Assembly (NCBI RefSeq): GCF_900110995.1
Contig: NZ_FOJF01000001.1
Span: 4,686,803-4,750,802, forward strand
Source of the DNA: Chitinophaga sp. YR573
GTDB lineage: Bacteria > Bacteroidota > Bacteroidia > Chitinophagales > Chitinophagaceae
Length of the DNA: 64,000 nt
Reading direction: 5' to 3'
A program made the translations under genes and the position numbers. The number at the start of each line of letters is the position of its first letter. Position 1 is the first letter of the stretch. The notes under the pieces were generated by a model. It was not told where the DNA came from. It saw only the letters and a program-made list of their open reading frames with translations, and searched no databases. Shown piece by piece: positions 51,620-61,403 of this stretch.

Positions 51620-53161
51620 ATGAGAAAAATACTGTTTTTTCTACTATTGGTGCATCAGGGATGGGCACAGTCGGCAGAGAATTCATCCCAACATGTAGAC
51701 AGCCTGTCTATATACAACCGGCAGCTTGATCCCGGCGAGATGAAGCAGGACCTGCAGTTGTTCCTCGACATCCGTAAAAAGGCCAACTCTGGCCTGTATC
51801 GCTACCGCACCCAAAGTCAGATCGACAGCATCTACAAATGGGCCTTTAAGCAGGTGGGGCAGTCCATGTCTACATTGGCCTTTTACAAGATCATTTTACA
51901 GTTGACTGATTTTGAAGGAAGCTGCCATAACTATACAGAACCAAATGCCGACCTTGTAAGTTATCTCAACCGACAGCGTGGCTTCTTTCCTTTTGCCCTT
52001 AAATATATTGAGGGTAAGATGATTTTCAATAGCAAAACAGACCTGATTCCTGTAGGATCACGGGTGTTGAGCATCAATGGTGTTTCAGACAAAAAACTGA
52101 TGCAATCCTTTTACAAATACCTGACCGCAGATGGTTTTACCGAAACAGAAAAGCTCTCGGGCAGCGTGAACAGGAGTTATGGATTGCGTTACCTGTATGA
52201 GTATGGCATCAAAGACCGTTTTGTGATCCGGTTTTCAAGCCCGGGCAGTACCCAATCGCAAACAGTAACAGTGCCGGCTGTATCGCTGGAGGAACGGAAT
52301 GCCAACTTATTATTGCGTCACAGTGCGCCGGTAGACAGTGTGACCGATTACAGAGTGCAACCCACATATAGTTTTAAGATGGTGAATCCCTCCACAGGTT
52401 TATTGAACCTGCGGATATTTACCATGGCCACCGGATCAGACGATCCGACCTTTCCTATATATGTAGCGTTTATCGACAGTGTATTCCAGGCGCTTGCCAA
52501 TAACAATACACCCAACCTGATACTGGACATCCGCGGTAATCCCGGTGGCAGTGATCCTAATTTTGAACAACCGATGATGTACCTGACGGATTCAAGCTTC
52601 AAAGAAAATACACTGGCTTACACGATCTTTGATAATGGTGTTCCATATGAAGAATATTTTTGGGGTATATCTACCGCAGTAAAGATGGATTCTACAGCCA
52701 AAGTTTACGGAAAGAGAATGTTGAAAGATTATTTCCCTGAGTTGCACAATGGCAGGAATATGCAGAATGTTAAGTATAACCCTGTCTATCACCCTAAAAG
52801 CCCCGGTTTCAAAGGGAAATTGTATTTACTTATTGATGAAGAAGTGGCTTCGGCAGGGTCGCATCTGGCTTCTCTTGTAAAAGCCTATGCCCGCAATGTT
52901 ACCATTGTTGGAGTAGAAACTGTTGGAGGATATTATGGCCACAACGGTCATATGACATCGATATATGAATTGCCTCATTCAAAAATAAAAACGAAATTCT
53001 CTATTGTTTATGTGGTGCAGGATGCTCCTGTAAAGCCGGATCAACCGGAAGGCAGGGGTATTATTCCGGATTATACGGTGTGGCCTTCCTTTAGCGATTT
53101 TATGCAGAATCGTGATACGCAGATGGAATATGTGCTCAAGCTGATCGCTGAGAAACACTGA
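51620..53161 (+). CDS. S41-family peptidase (C-terminal processing protease-like)
   Basis: 513 aa with a signal peptide (FFLLLVHQGWAQ, about 1-17). A helical N-terminal part and a PDZ-like segment (AFPFALKYIEGKM-like, VGSRVLSINGVSDKKL) precede the TSPc domain with NLILDIRGNPGGSDPNF and the catalytic-Ser region EVASAGSHLASLVKAYA, followed by GVETVGGYYGHNG. Exported, so it acts in the periplasm or at the surface. The substrate is unknown. Confidence 0.85.
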   Translation: MRKILFFLLLVHQGWAQSAENSSQHVDSLSIYNRQLDPGEMKQDLQLFLDIRKKANSGLYRYRTQSQIDSIYKWAFKQVGQSMSTLAFYKIILQLTDFEGSCHNYTEPNADLVSYLNRQRGFFPFALKYIEGKMIFNSKTDLIPVGSRVLSINGVSDKKLMQSFYKYLTADGFTETEKLSGSVNRSYGLRYLYEYGIKDRFVIRFSSPGSTQSQTVTVPAVSLEERNANLLLRHSAPVDSVTDYRVQPTYSFKMVNPSTGLLNLRIFTMATGSDDPTFPIYVAFIDSVFQALANNNTPNLILDIRGNPGGSDPNFEQPMMYLTDSSFKENTLAYTIFDNGVPYEEYFWGISTAVKMDSTAKVYGKRMLKDYFPELHNGRNMQNVKYNPVYHPKSPGFKGKLYLLIDEEVASAGSHLASLVKAYARNVTIVGVETVGGYYGHNGHMTSIYELPHSKIKTKFSIVYVVQDAPVKPDQPEGRGIIPDYTVWPSFSDFMQNRDTQMEYVLKLIAEKH

Positions 53162-53188
53162 GGTGTAAAAGATTTTATATTAGTGATA

Positions 53189-53223
53189 GGGACTGATCTA
53201 AAAGTTTTTTTTGGATCAGCCCC
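53189..53223. terminator. Hairpin between convergent S41 peptidase and AKR genes
   Basis: Stem GGGACTGATC (53189-53198) with GATCAGCCCC (53214-53223); the loop contains the T run. Confidence 0.55.
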
Positions 53224-53261
53224 CCAAATTAATACTACGCCCTGCACCAGAAAATAATCAT

Positions 53262-54254
53262 TTACCGGTTTAAGTGATTCATGAACATTTCAGGGTAGCG
53301 GGTACCTGAGACTATTCCGGCTGGCATGATAGCTTCGATACTTTGTAAGTCTTCCCTGCTGAGTTGCACATTTTCAGATGCAATGTTTTCTTCGAGATAT
53401 TTTATGCGTTTGGTACCCGGGATAGTAATAATATCTTCACCCTGGGCGAGCACCCATGCAATTGCTAACTGAGATGGGGTACAACCTTTTTCAGTAGCCA
53501 GCGTTTTGATCTTTTCTACCAGCTCAAGATTTTTGAGAAAGTTCTCGCCCTGGAAGCGCGGCATGTGGATACGGTTATCTTTGAGATCTTCAGGTGTTCT
53601 GATTTCACCGCTTAGAAGGCCCCGGCTCAGAGGAGAATAGGCTACAAGTCCGATGCCGAGTTCGCGAATTGTTGGGAGCACTTCTGCTTCGATATCCCGG
53701 CTCCAGAGAGAGTATTCTATCTGCAGAGAGGTGATGGGATGAACAGCAGCAGCTTTCCGGATAGTTGCAGCAGCAGCTTCAGAAAGACCAATGTAACGAA
53801 TGACGCCTTTCTGGACGAGGTCGGATAATGCGCCGACAGTGTCTTCGATAGGGACATTGGGATCTACCCGTGCAGGAGTATAGAGATCAATGTAATCCGT
53901 TTTGAGGCGCTGGAGACTATAGAGAACTGCGTTGCGAATGTAATCAGGATGGGTATTTACAGGGCCGACAGCCATGGATTTGTTAGGGCCGGGAGCAAGG
54001 AACAGACCAGTTTTTACGGAGAGGAAAGCTTTATCACGTTTGCCTTTGATGGCCTGGGAGATCAGCTCTTCGTTGTGGCCTGTGCGGTAGTAATCAGCAG
54101 TGTCTAAAAAGTTATGCCCGAGATCTAGGGCCCTTTCGATGGTAGCAATGGATGCTGCATCGTCGCTTTGTCCGTAGGCGCCGGACATTCCCATACATCC
54201 TAAACCTATTGCTGATACAAGAGGGCCGTTTGTTCCTAGTTTTCTGTTCATCAT
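53262..54254 (-). CDS. Aldo/keto reductase
   Basis: 330 aa, (beta/alpha)8 NADPH-dependent reductase. Start region MMNRKLGTNGPLVSAIGLGCMGMSG is split here into NRKLGTNGPLVSAIGLGCMG; the catalytic Asp/Tyr region is FLDTADYYRTGHNEEL, Lys lies in FLSVKTG, and GLVAYSPLSRGLLSG plus TPSQLAIAWVLAQG follow. Closest to the Tas/YajO-like AKR group. An AraC gene on the same strand lies directly upstream, suggesting regulation. Confidence 0.92.
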   Translation of the reverse strand: MMNRKLGTNGPLVSAIGLGCMGMSGAYGQSDDAASIATIERALDLGHNFLDTADYYRTGHNEELISQAIKGKRDKAFLSVKTGLFLAPGPNKSMAVGPVNTHPDYIRNAVLYSLQRLKTDYIDLYTPARVDPNVPIEDTVGALSDLVQKGVIRYIGLSEAAAATIRKAAAVHPITSLQIEYSLWSRDIEAEVLPTIRELGIGLVAYSPLSRGLLSGEIRTPEDLKDNRIHMPRFQGENFLKNLELVEKIKTLATEKGCTPSQLAIAWVLAQGEDIITIPGTKRIKYLEENIASENVQLSREDLQSIEAIMPAGIVSGTRYPEMFMNHLNR

Positions 54255-54317
54255 TCAGGTTTTTATTATTTGAACAAAGATCAAGAGAACATCAAACAAG
54301 AAGCCGGACAAAACGCA

Positions 54318-55178
54318 TTAGTTCCCTGACAAATCCTGAATGAACATGGTTATAGTTTTGCCGGTTACTTTTTTAAATAAACGGGAGAAATATTCAGGAT
54401 CGTTGAAACCGAGCTCGTAGGCCAGTTCCTTGATCGAAGAACTTTCAGAATAGCACAGACGACGTTTTGCTTCCAATATCAGACGGTTGGTGATGAATTC
54501 TTTTGGAGAAAGCCCGGAGTAGTGTTTAACGATGTTGTATAAGCTATTGGTGTTGAGGGCTAGTTTTTCAGCGATATCTATGATTGTTGGGTGATCGGCG
54601 AGATTGTTTTCTACAAAGAGTTTGAAACGAATGTATTGGGAGAGTTTCTCATCTGCAGGGTTTTTGTCAGTGGAGAAATAAGCTGCATTGATTTCTGTTA
54701 ACAGGCTATTGAGGTGCGCGAGGATAAGCTCGGGATCGGTGTCCATTTCGCTTAATAATCCGAGTAGTGTTTCGAAGATGGATTTTAGTCTTGTAGCTGC
54801 AGATGAAGTGAACTGAATTTTTTGCCTGTTGAAAGGGTTGATGAGGAAGGGATATTGTTTTGGCAAGAGAGAAAGGCAGTCGTCATCAAAACCGAGTTTA
54901 TAATAGTCAGAACCTTGTTTGGTGGATGGTAGCCTGTGGATCTGATGTGGAAGGATGAAGAGTAATTCGTTGTTTTTTATATCGAATTGCTGGAGATCGA
55001 CGCCATGGTGGGTGATGCCATCTAGCATAAAGAAGAAAAAGTAGTAAGTTTTGCGCTGGGTAAGGCTATATACATCGGCGATTTCGGAGGGAAGGTGGCC
55101 GAAGGTGGGGGAGATGAGACGGATGGGGAGTTTGTAGTTTTGTTTGAAGAGATGGAAGAATGATTCGATGTTTGACAT
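54318..55178 (-). CDS. AraC-family transcriptional regulator
   Basis: 286 aa. N-terminal cupin-like sensor (YYFFFMLDGITHHGVDLQQF, ELLFILPHQIHRLPS) and C-terminal double helix-turn-helix (IIDIAEKLALNTNSLYNIVK, KELAYELGFNDPEYFSRLFK). It lies 63 bp upstream of an aldo/keto reductase gene on the same strand, so the enzyme is the probable target. Confidence 0.92.
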   Translation of the reverse strand: MSNIESFFHLFKQNYKLPIRLISPTFGHLPSEIADVYSLTQRKTYYFFFFMLDGITHHGVDLQQFDIKNNELLFILPHQIHRLPSTKQGSDYYKLGFDDDCLSLLPKQYPFLINPFNRQKIQFTSSAATRLKSIFETLLGLLSEMDTDPELILAHLNSLLTEINAAYFSTDKNPADEKLSQYIRFKLFVENNLADHPTIIDIAEKLALNTNSLYNIVKHYSGLSPKEFITNRLILEAKRRLCYSESSSIKELAYELGFNDPEYFSRLFKKVTGKTITMFIQDLSGN

Positions 55179-55323
55179 TGATTATTTATTGACAGGATAC
55201 TTTGAATTGCCCCTATTAATCTTTGTTTAGGTGCTCCATTTACTGCTGCCATGCGCCTGGTAAACAGATAACAGCATGGCAGCAGAAGGATCTGACTGTG
55301 CAAATCAGAAGTCAGCAGGAGCA

Positions 55324-58300
55324 TTAATTATCCGTTTTCTGCTCAGCCAAAAAGCTTACTACATCTCTTATTTCTTTCTTGGACAGTAATAGTTTCATAT
55401 CCGGCATGCTGGATTGAGCGTACTCTTTGTGCGATATTTGGTTTGCTGCAATGGTGCGCTCAGTCTTTCCTTCTTTGATCGTTAATCCGGTTGGGGTTTC
55501 TCCCTGCAGAATGCCACTCAGTTTCTTACCATCCTTCAGTTCCAGTATCACCATACCAAACCCTGGTGCCAGCCGGGCGCTGGGGGAGATAAGCGCCTGC
55601 AATATCTGTTCCCTTGAAATGCGGCCGGCAACACCGTTTAGCCGCGGGCCTGCGTTACCTCCACGGTCATCATAAGAATGGCAGCGCATGCACTGGGAGT
55701 TCTGGTTCTGGAAAAATATCTGCCTGCCTCTCCTGGGATCACCACCCTGCAGGCAGCTGCTGTAAGAGGCTATCAGTTCATCGGGCGACAGCTTACTGTT
55801 CACCGCTTTGTAACGGGCAGCCAGTTGAGTAGAGTGGCTGCTATCGATCGCCTCGGCCAGTTCAAGGGATATGTCCGGGTCTAGCTGACCGGCAGTCATC
55901 TTGTTCAGCAGGTCATTCAGCGGTTTTTCTGTATACTGCAGCGGCAGTTTGCCCAGTGTCAGAAGGGCCGCTTGTTTTTCCTCCATGGTCTTGCTGGCAA
56001 TTACCCCCGTGAGCAGGTTCACCATCACGCTTTCTGATATATGCATTTTCCCCAGCAGGTCCAGTCCGGCTACGCGCACTGTCTTTTCCCGGTCAGCCAA
56101 TGCAGCGGTAATCCCCTGCTCCACGCCGGCATCCTGCAGGTCTACCAGCGCTTCCAACGCGGCTACCCGCATATCCGCATCCCGGTCCGCTTTTACGGCG
56201 GCCAGCAGCTGAGGACCTGCCTGTTTGATCTGCAACCTGGCAATGGCTTTGGCCGCGCTGATGCGTACCGGTAGCTCCTTATCCTTTAACAGGGCAGTGA
56301 GTGGTGCAGTGGAAAGGTTCACTACGGGCGCAGGGTTCCTTTTTACTTCACCGCGTAATCTGCCGTCCACACGGTCCAGTACAGATGGTTTAGCCCATAC
56401 ACTTAAAGCATCTATAGCTTCCGCCCGCATAGGGGCAGGGTTGCCTGCTTTTTGTGCATATGCCACCAGGTTATGCATGGAGCCGTCTGTACCTACCCGC
56501 AGGTTTGCATTGATCGCGCGGCGGATCAGGGCTTCATTTTTAAACGTTGTAGTACCAAGCAGGTTAGCCAGGGCGGGTAACGCCTCTTTAACAGACAGAT
56601 CATCATTGATCGCACGGGCTGTTTCTGTTACCACAAACTCATCTTTATCATTAAGGAATACTGCGATACCTGGATGGCTCATCCTTCTCAGTGCTACTAC
56701 AGCGGCTATACGCAATGCGCGGGAAGGGCTGTTCGCCAAAGCGATCAGCGGCTCCGCCTGGCCTATGCGGGACAGCGCCAGGGTACCTGCATGCCGTTGA
56801 TAAGCATCTTCATCGTTATTCGCTTCCAGGAAGGCGATCAGCGGTTGTACTGCCGGGGCGTACTGTATCCTGCCCAGGGCTTCTGCTGCAAAGAAACGTG
56901 CGCGGCTGGCCGTATCCTTTAACACTGGCACCAGTGCCGGCCCGGCTTCCTTATAGCGGATATCGCCCAGCCATTTGGCAGCCTGGGCCCGTATCTCGGG
57001 ATCATTGTCCTTTAACAGGGGCAGCAATACTTTGGCATACTGTTTATCCTTACGGGCCAACTGGCTGAGTCCCCATATAGCGTGTACCCTTGCCAGTTGA
57101 TTGTCTGTTTGTTTTAATGCCTGCTCAAACAGAGGAGCGCCTTTTTCTTTACGTTTCACCAGCTCAAACTGGGCTTTCATGCGTACGCGCATATCCGGGT
57201 TCTTCAGCAGACCGGCCAGTTCCACTTCACTGCGTTTGCTAAAGTCCTCCGCCAGTAAAGCTTTGGTAACTTTGCGTTCCGGTGTAGCGGCTTCCCTTTT
57301 ATCATCCAGCTTCCAGATGCGGCCATAGTTATGTGTTTCCCAGCCATCTATCCAGTCGGCTATATATAGCGCTCCATCTGGTCCAAAATCGATGCCGGTG
57401 GCCAGTATACCGCCCAGTACTTTCTTATGCTCTCCCAGCTCAAAGGTGGCCCCTTTAGGATTCAGTTTAAATGCATGTATGCCGGAGTTGGAAGGATTGC
57501 CAACAAACTCTGCCACAAAGAAAGTATTCTTATAAGCAGGACCTAAAGCCGTACCAGGGTTGTATACAAAACCTGCAGGACCGTTTACAAAGTTGCTGAT
57601 ACATGGGGTGATATAAGCCGCCTGTCCTTCAAAACGGGGCAGGTACATTTTTTCGTCCATCCATACCTTGTAGCTGTTATTGTCCGGGTCGCGGTATTTA
57701 CCGTATTGCCAGTTGCTGCGCCAGCCCTGGTCACCGCCGTTTACAAGATATACCAGGCGTTCCTTTTCGCCGGGATGGTCCCCATCATTGTCTTCGCTAA
57801 TGATGTTACCATATTGATCAAACGCAAACTCATGCGTATTACGGATGCCATAGGAATATATCTCAAAGTCACTGCCATCCGGGTTGGAGCGGGCCAGTAC
57901 CCCGCAGTTGGGGAAAGACCATTGCTGCCCGTCCTGCCCTTTACCGTTAAAGCCGATATCACCTATCTGCCAGTAGATACGCCCATCGGGGCCCATCTCC
58001 ACGCCAGACATGCCATGGCCGCCAAAGCCTATATGGATACCGTATCCGTGGGAGATAGACGTTTTTTCATCTGCAATACCGTCATGGTTTTTATCCTTTA
58101 TACGCCAGAGGTCCGGCGCTACGGCCAGGTACAGGTCATCGCCATCACTCAGTACTCCGCCGGCAACATCCGTCACTTCATCGTGAAAGTCATCCACTAC
58201 CAATTGTGTCTGGTCTGCTACGCCATCTCCGGATATATCATCCACACGATATACGTGCTCCTTTTCTACGGTCAGGTCGCGCCAGTCGTGAGAGCTGTCG

Positions 58301-58737
58301 CCGTTCAGGTCGTCCAGCCACATGTTCTTTTTGCTGTTCTCCGGGGATAGTTCCTTATGAAGGAAGGCACGGCGATCTTCTACCGTTTGCAGACTAATGG
58401 ATGGTATCTCCCAGTCCCGGTGCCCGCGTATGTCAAATTCAGAATGTTTCTGCCGGTCTGTGGTGGTGTAATACACTCTTCCCTGGTCGTCTACATCAAT
58501 AGCGATAGGAGAGGTCACCAGTGAATCGATGCCCCAGAGAGTGAGGGAAAGGTTATCCGCCAGTTCTGGTTTCACTATTGTGCCAATGGAATCTGACAGA
58601 TGGGCTGTAAGGATGGTGTCCATCCGTTTGATGCGCTTATCCGCGGGTCCGGTATCCTGTTTACAGGCAGGAAGGCAGGTGGCGGAAAAGAGCAACGATA
58701 CCAGAATAGGATTTTTTAAAGCAAACAGTTTTTTCAT
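55324..58737 (-). CDS. Dehydrogenase-propeller / HEAT-repeat / cytochrome c fusion lipoprotein
   Basis: 1137 aa from the ATG at 58737, giving a clean lipoprotein signal (FSATCLPACKQD, Cys25). Order: membrane-bound-dehydrogenase-type beta-propeller (about 45-480; DDQGRVYYTTTDRQK, YGNIISEDNDGDHPGE, VAEFVGNPSNSG, GPDGALYIADWIDGWE), HEAT repeats (about 500-970; RAQAAKWLGDIRYKEAGPAL and similar units), and a C-terminal haem-binding domain with CMRCH (about 1016-1020) and a distal Met region SSMPDM. This resembles planctomycete/verrucomicrobial dehydrogenase-cytochrome fusions. It is more GC rich than its neighbours. Confidence 0.88.
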   Translation of the reverse strand: MKKLFALKNPILVSLLFSATCLPACKQDTGPADKRIKRMDTILTAHLSDSIGTIVKPELADNLSLTLWGIDSLVTSPIAIDVDDQGRVYYTTTDRQKHSEFDIRGHRDWEIPSISLQTVEDRRAFLHKELSPENSKKNMWLDDLNGDSSHDWRDLTVEKEHVYRVDDISGDGVADQTQLVVDDFHDEVTDVAGGVLSDGDDLYLAVAPDLWRIKDKNHDGIADEKTSISHGYGIHIGFGGHGMSGVEMGPDGRIYWQIGDIGFNGKGQDGQQWSFPNCGVLARSNPDGSDFEIYSYGIRNTHEFAFDQYGNIISEDNDGDHPGEKERLVYLVNGGDQGWRSNWQYGKYRDPDNNSYKVWMDEKMYLPRFEGQAAYITPCISNFVNGPAGFVYNPGTALGPAYKNTFFVAEFVGNPSNSGIHAFKLNPKGATFELGEHKKVLGGILATGIDFGPDGALYIADWIDGWETHNYGRIWKLDDKREAATPERKVTKALLAEDFSKRSEVELAGLLKNPDMRVRMKAQFELVKRKEKGAPLFEQALKQTDNQLARVHAIWGLSQLARKDKQYAKVLLPLLKDNDPEIRAQAAKWLGDIRYKEAGPALVPVLKDTASRARFFAAEALGRIQYAPAVQPLIAFLEANNDEDAYQRHAGTLALSRIGQAEPLIALANSPSRALRIAAVVALRRMSHPGIAVFLNDKDEFVVTETARAINDDLSVKEALPALANLLGTTTFKNEALIRRAINANLRVGTDGSMHNLVAYAQKAGNPAPMRAEAIDALSVWAKPSVLDRVDGRLRGEVKRNPAPVVNLSTAPLTALLKDKELPVRISAAKAIARLQIKQAGPQLLAAVKADRDADMRVAALEALVDLQDAGVEQGITAALADREKTVRVAGLDLLGKMHISESVMVNLLTGVIASKTMEEKQAALLTLGKLPLQYTEKPLNDLLNKMTAGQLDPDISLELAEAIDSSHSTQLAARYKAVNSKLSPDELIASYSSCLQGGDPRRGRQIFFQNQNSQCMRCHSYDDRGGNAGPRLNGVAGRISREQILQALISPSARLAPGFGMVILELKDGKKLSGILQGETPTGLTIKEGKTERTIAANQISHKEYAQSSMPDMKLLLSKKEIRDVVSFLAEQKTDN

Positions 58738-58877
58738 ATGAGGAAGCAATTATAAACACACTCTTACAGGTGCGATTGCTTAAGATAGGGCAAAGAAAAT
58801 TTAGAGGAGAATATTTTTTTTGAACGGGGATAGTGTCTTTACAAACTTGCTGTTCAAAAAAAGACTGACCCGTTTTT

Positions 58878-59384
58878 TTAATTATTAATTTCTATTGCAC
58901 AAAACAGTTGCCGGTAATAAACGACAAGGTCATTAAGTGTAAATCCCCGATTTAAACCACTCGGGTTAGGTAGTACCCAAACCTTCGCTCCACAGAAATC
59001 TTTAGGTTGATGTCCCCATGAAATTTGCTTTTCCCCGGAAAAGGCCATAAAGGCCGGTTTACCCAGGAATGCGATATATTTCGGTTGGAAATGCGTCATT
59101 TTCGTTTTGAAGGCTTCGATGGAATTGTCAAACTCCTCCCTGGAAAGCTCGTCCGCACGCGCTGTTGCCCTTTCCACAGCGGTGGTCAGACCGTAGCCGA
59201 AATCAAGTATAGTTGTGTCATTTACAGGTTGAATTTCGTAGGGTGTAAAACCAGCCTGATGCAAAACCTTCCAAAAACGATTGCTTCGTCCGGAAAAGTG
59301 ATGACCGTCCGACGCAGATTTTAAGCCAGGATTAATCCCGCAAAAAATGACAGTCAGATCTTTGTTAATAATATCAGTAAGCAT
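58878..59384 (-). CDS. mug: G/U mismatch-specific DNA glycosylase
   Basis: 168 aa from the ATG at 59384, the same length as E. coli Mug; the frame also extends to a GTG at 59420. Motif 1 VIFCGINPGL (about 12-21, the Asn-containing GINPG) and motif 2 WVLPNPSGLNRGF are conserved, with SNRFWKVLHQAGF and FLGKPAFMAFSG between. The enzyme removes uracil or ethenocytosine opposite G in base-excision repair. It is a single gene. Confidence 0.92.
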   Translation of the reverse strand: MLTDIINKDLTVIFCGINPGLKSASDGHHFSGRSNRFWKVLHQAGFTPYEIQPVNDTTILDFGYGLTTAVERATARADELSREEFDNSIEAFKTKMTHFQPKYIAFLGKPAFMAFSGEKQISWGHQPKDFCGAKVWVLPNPSGLNRGFTLNDLVVYYRQLFCAIEINN

Positions 59385-59504
59385 ATAAGAAAGAGGGCGG
59401 CGGCTTTTCACTGCACTCACGAAAATAATACTTCAATTTCAATTTGTGCGCTATTTTACAATTTCTCTTCCTGTTAACGCCCTTATTTTGTTAAAAAACA
59501 GATT

Positions 59505-59957
59505 ATGAAAACAATGATCGCTTTTGCTATGCTTATGGCTATAACGCTCATCTCTAACGGACAAATAAAAAAGAATCCTTTATTGGAAGAAGCCCGGGCA
59601 GCAATTGAAGCCAGTAATGCTATTTATTCTGATTTGGCAAATAAAAACGATGGTTCAATTTTGACAAGATATACAGAAGATGCCTGTCTTTTGCCACCCA
59701 ATGCAGCTCCTGTTTGTGGCAAAGAAAATATAGCCGTTTTTTTTAAAGATGGACCCAAAGTTCATAGCAGATTTATCGTACAACATCTTTATGGTGATGC
59801 AAAAGAGTTTGTAACTGAAGAAAGCCATTATGAAATGACAGATATTAACGGCAATAAATTGGATGAAGGCAAGGTTGTTGTTATTTGGAAAAAAACCAGT
59901 GAGGGTTGGAAAATGTACAGGGATATGTTCAGCAGTAACAGACCTGTATCAAAATAA
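59505..59957 (+). CDS. Secreted SnoaL/DUF4440-type NTF2-fold protein
   Basis: 150 aa with a signal peptide (FAMLMAITLISNG, about 1-19). The mature part has the NTF2-like pattern of DUF4440/SnoaL_3: EASNAIYSDLANKNDGSIL, YTEDACLLPPNAAPVCGKE, EGKVVVIWKKTSEGWKMYRD. Binding or catalysis of a small molecule is typical of the fold; the activity is unknown. The convergent AraC gene ends 6 bp after its stop. Confidence 0.85.
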   Translation: MKTMIAFAMLMAITLISNGQIKKNPLLEEARAAIEASNAIYSDLANKNDGSILTRYTEDACLLPPNAAPVCGKENIAVFFKDGPKVHSRFIVQHLYGDAKEFVTEESHYEMTDINGNKLDEGKVVVIWKKTSEGWKMYRDMFSSNRPVSK

Positions 59958-59962
59958 AATTG

Positions 59963-60781
59963 CTACAAGCCAATATTTACAGCCTTTTGAAAGTCATCTC
60001 CGTTTTTGATTAGTGTGCCCCTGGCCTGAGATGGTGAAATACCGGTAAATTTATTAAACTCTTTTATAAAGTGGGCCTGATCATAGTACCCGCATTCATA
60101 AGCGATTGAGGTAAGTGATGAGTTTGTAGAGAGCACCTGCTGTAAACTTTTATTGAAACGGTAAGAGGCATAAAATGTACCCGGTGTTAAGCCCACCATT
60201 TCAAAAAACTGTTTTTGAATATACCTTTTTGAAAGGCCGGTGGAGGATGATAATTGCTTAAGGTTAAAGCCTTCACCTGTGGTTAAAATATGCTGACAGA
60301 TTAGTGATAGCTGTTGAATTTTCCTATACTGCTTTTCCTGTTTTTTCAATTTTTGAATAAAAAATGATTCAAGCAAATTTATTTTTTGATCAATTGAGTC
60401 TGCATACATTGTTAGTTCATAGAGATCCCGCATCTCTTTCGAATATACATCAGAGACATTTGTTGCTGAATTGGTAAAATCAGAAATGGGATTTGGGAAA
60501 AATATAGAACAGGCATAAGGATACATACGGGCAATCAATACAGTAGTACCTTTAGTTGCATTCAATCTTGCCGGTACCGTAAGATGGCCTAATAGCTCAA
60601 ATTCAGGAGTATCCTGATGTTTACCGCTGATAATAGTAGCAGCATTGCCATTCGAAAAGTTAACAACAAAATCTATGTATCCACTGGGATAAAATATTTC
60701 ATTATTGATATCCTTATCAATGGTAACTACAACATAATTTTTTATAAAAGGGCTCAATATGTCGCAGGGAAGATATTGCAA
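59963..60781 (-). CDS. AraC-family transcriptional regulator
   Basis: 272 aa, apparently starting with TTG (MQYLPCDILSPFIKNY), as no ATG is available in frame near the family-like N-terminus. An N-terminal sensor domain of the DUF6597 type (YPSGYIDFVVNFSNG) and a C-terminal double helix-turn-helix (LKQLSSSTGLSKRYIQKQFF, IAYECGYYDQAHFIKEFNKF, SPSQAR). Its target is not evident. The SnoaL-like gene converges on it. Confidence 0.88.
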   Translation of the reverse strand: MQYLPCDILSPFIKNYVVVTIDKDINNEIFYPSGYIDFVVNFSNGNAATIISGKHQDTPEFELLGHLTVPARLNATKGTTVLIARMYPYACSIFFPNPISDFTNSATNVSDVYSKEMRDLYELTMYADSIDQKINLLESFFIQKLKKQEKQYRKIQQLSLICQHILTTGEGFNLKQLSSSTGLSKRYIQKQFFEMVGLTPGTFYASYRFNKSLQQVLSTNSSLTSIAYECGYYDQAHFIKEFNKFTGISPSQARGTLIKNGDDFQKAVNIGL

Positions 60782-60911
60782 CGCAATGATTTTTAAAAGG
60801 CAAAAACAGTATTCAATTATACAGGTTGGAAATTACAACATCCTTTTATTCTAAAAAAGTCTTTCCAGCTTTGCCGGAAAGGTTCAGGGATGGGCGGTAA
60901 GTTCTAAAAAG

Positions 60912-60947
60912 ACAACAGCTGGTCATTCATTAATGACCAGCTGTTGT
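60912..60947 (-). terminator. Terminator of the second HxlR gene
   Basis: Perfect 16-bp stem (60912-60927 with 60932-60947), loop CATT, followed on the minus strand by CTTTTT. Confidence 0.85.
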
Positions 60948-60967
60948 ATTCCTTTTCCATTAGAAGT

Positions 60968-61330
60968 CTATACCTTTTGCTTTATCTTTTGAAGATGATT
61001 TAATCCCCAGCTAACCAGGCTTTCCGTAACCGGGAAAACGCTCTGCCCGTATTCTGTTATAGCATACTGTACGGTAATTGGTTTTGTATCCATCATTGTA
61101 CGGGAAACAAGCAGGTTGATTTCCAGGTCCTGTAATTCCTTCGATAGCATTTTTGCAGATATGCCCTCAACACCACGCTGGATCTTTTTGAATGTATTGG
61201 TTTCATTAATGTGATTATTCAGATGACGCATAATCCTTAATTTCCATTTTCCACCCAATACCTCCAGGCTGTCGCGAATGGCATTTAACTCTTGTTCGCA
61301 GGTTACTTCTTGTCTTTTGTGATCTTTCAT
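60968..61330 (-). CDS. HxlR-family transcriptional regulator
   Basis: 120 aa. Family pattern: CEQELNAIRDSLEVLGGKWKL at the start (abbreviated: Cys then GGKWKLRIM), ISAKMLSKELQDLE for the recognition helix and TVQYAITEYGQSVFPVTESL for the wing. It is divergent from a PhzF gene, and the 112-bp gap holds a strong GTTACCGGT dyad, the likely operator for both. Confidence 0.92.
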   Translation of the reverse strand: MKDHKRQEVTCEQELNAIRDSLEVLGGKWKLRIMRHLNNHINETNTFKKIQRGVEGISAKMLSKELQDLEINLLVSRTMMDTKPITVQYAITEYGQSVFPVTESLVSWGLNHLQKIKQKV

Positions 61331-61353
61331 TTTTACTGGCTAGTTAACAAAAG

Positions 61354-61383
61354 GTTACCGGTAAACCAATGGTAACCGGTAAC
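61354..61383. promoter_or_regulatory. HxlR operator candidate between HxlR and PhzF genes
   Basis: Perfect inverted repeat GTTACCGGT (61354-61362)/ACCGGTAAC (61375-61383), 21 bp centre to centre, each arm itself nearly palindromic. The right arm ends 20 bp before the PhzF -7 element. Confidence 0.65.
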
Positions 61384-61403
61384 TAAAATAAACTATTTGG
61401 ATC

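Noticed and set aside
56225..58350. Long open frames antisense to the dehydrogenase/HEAT/cytochrome gene (191 and 214 aa)
   Set aside because: They lie entirely inside a gene with clear domains on the other strand; high GC lowers stop frequency and creates such shadows.
58823..58875. Plus-strand hairpin AACGGG...CCCGTT with a T run
   Set aside because: No plus-strand gene precedes it, and on the minus strand it lacks a T run, so a terminator role could not be assigned.
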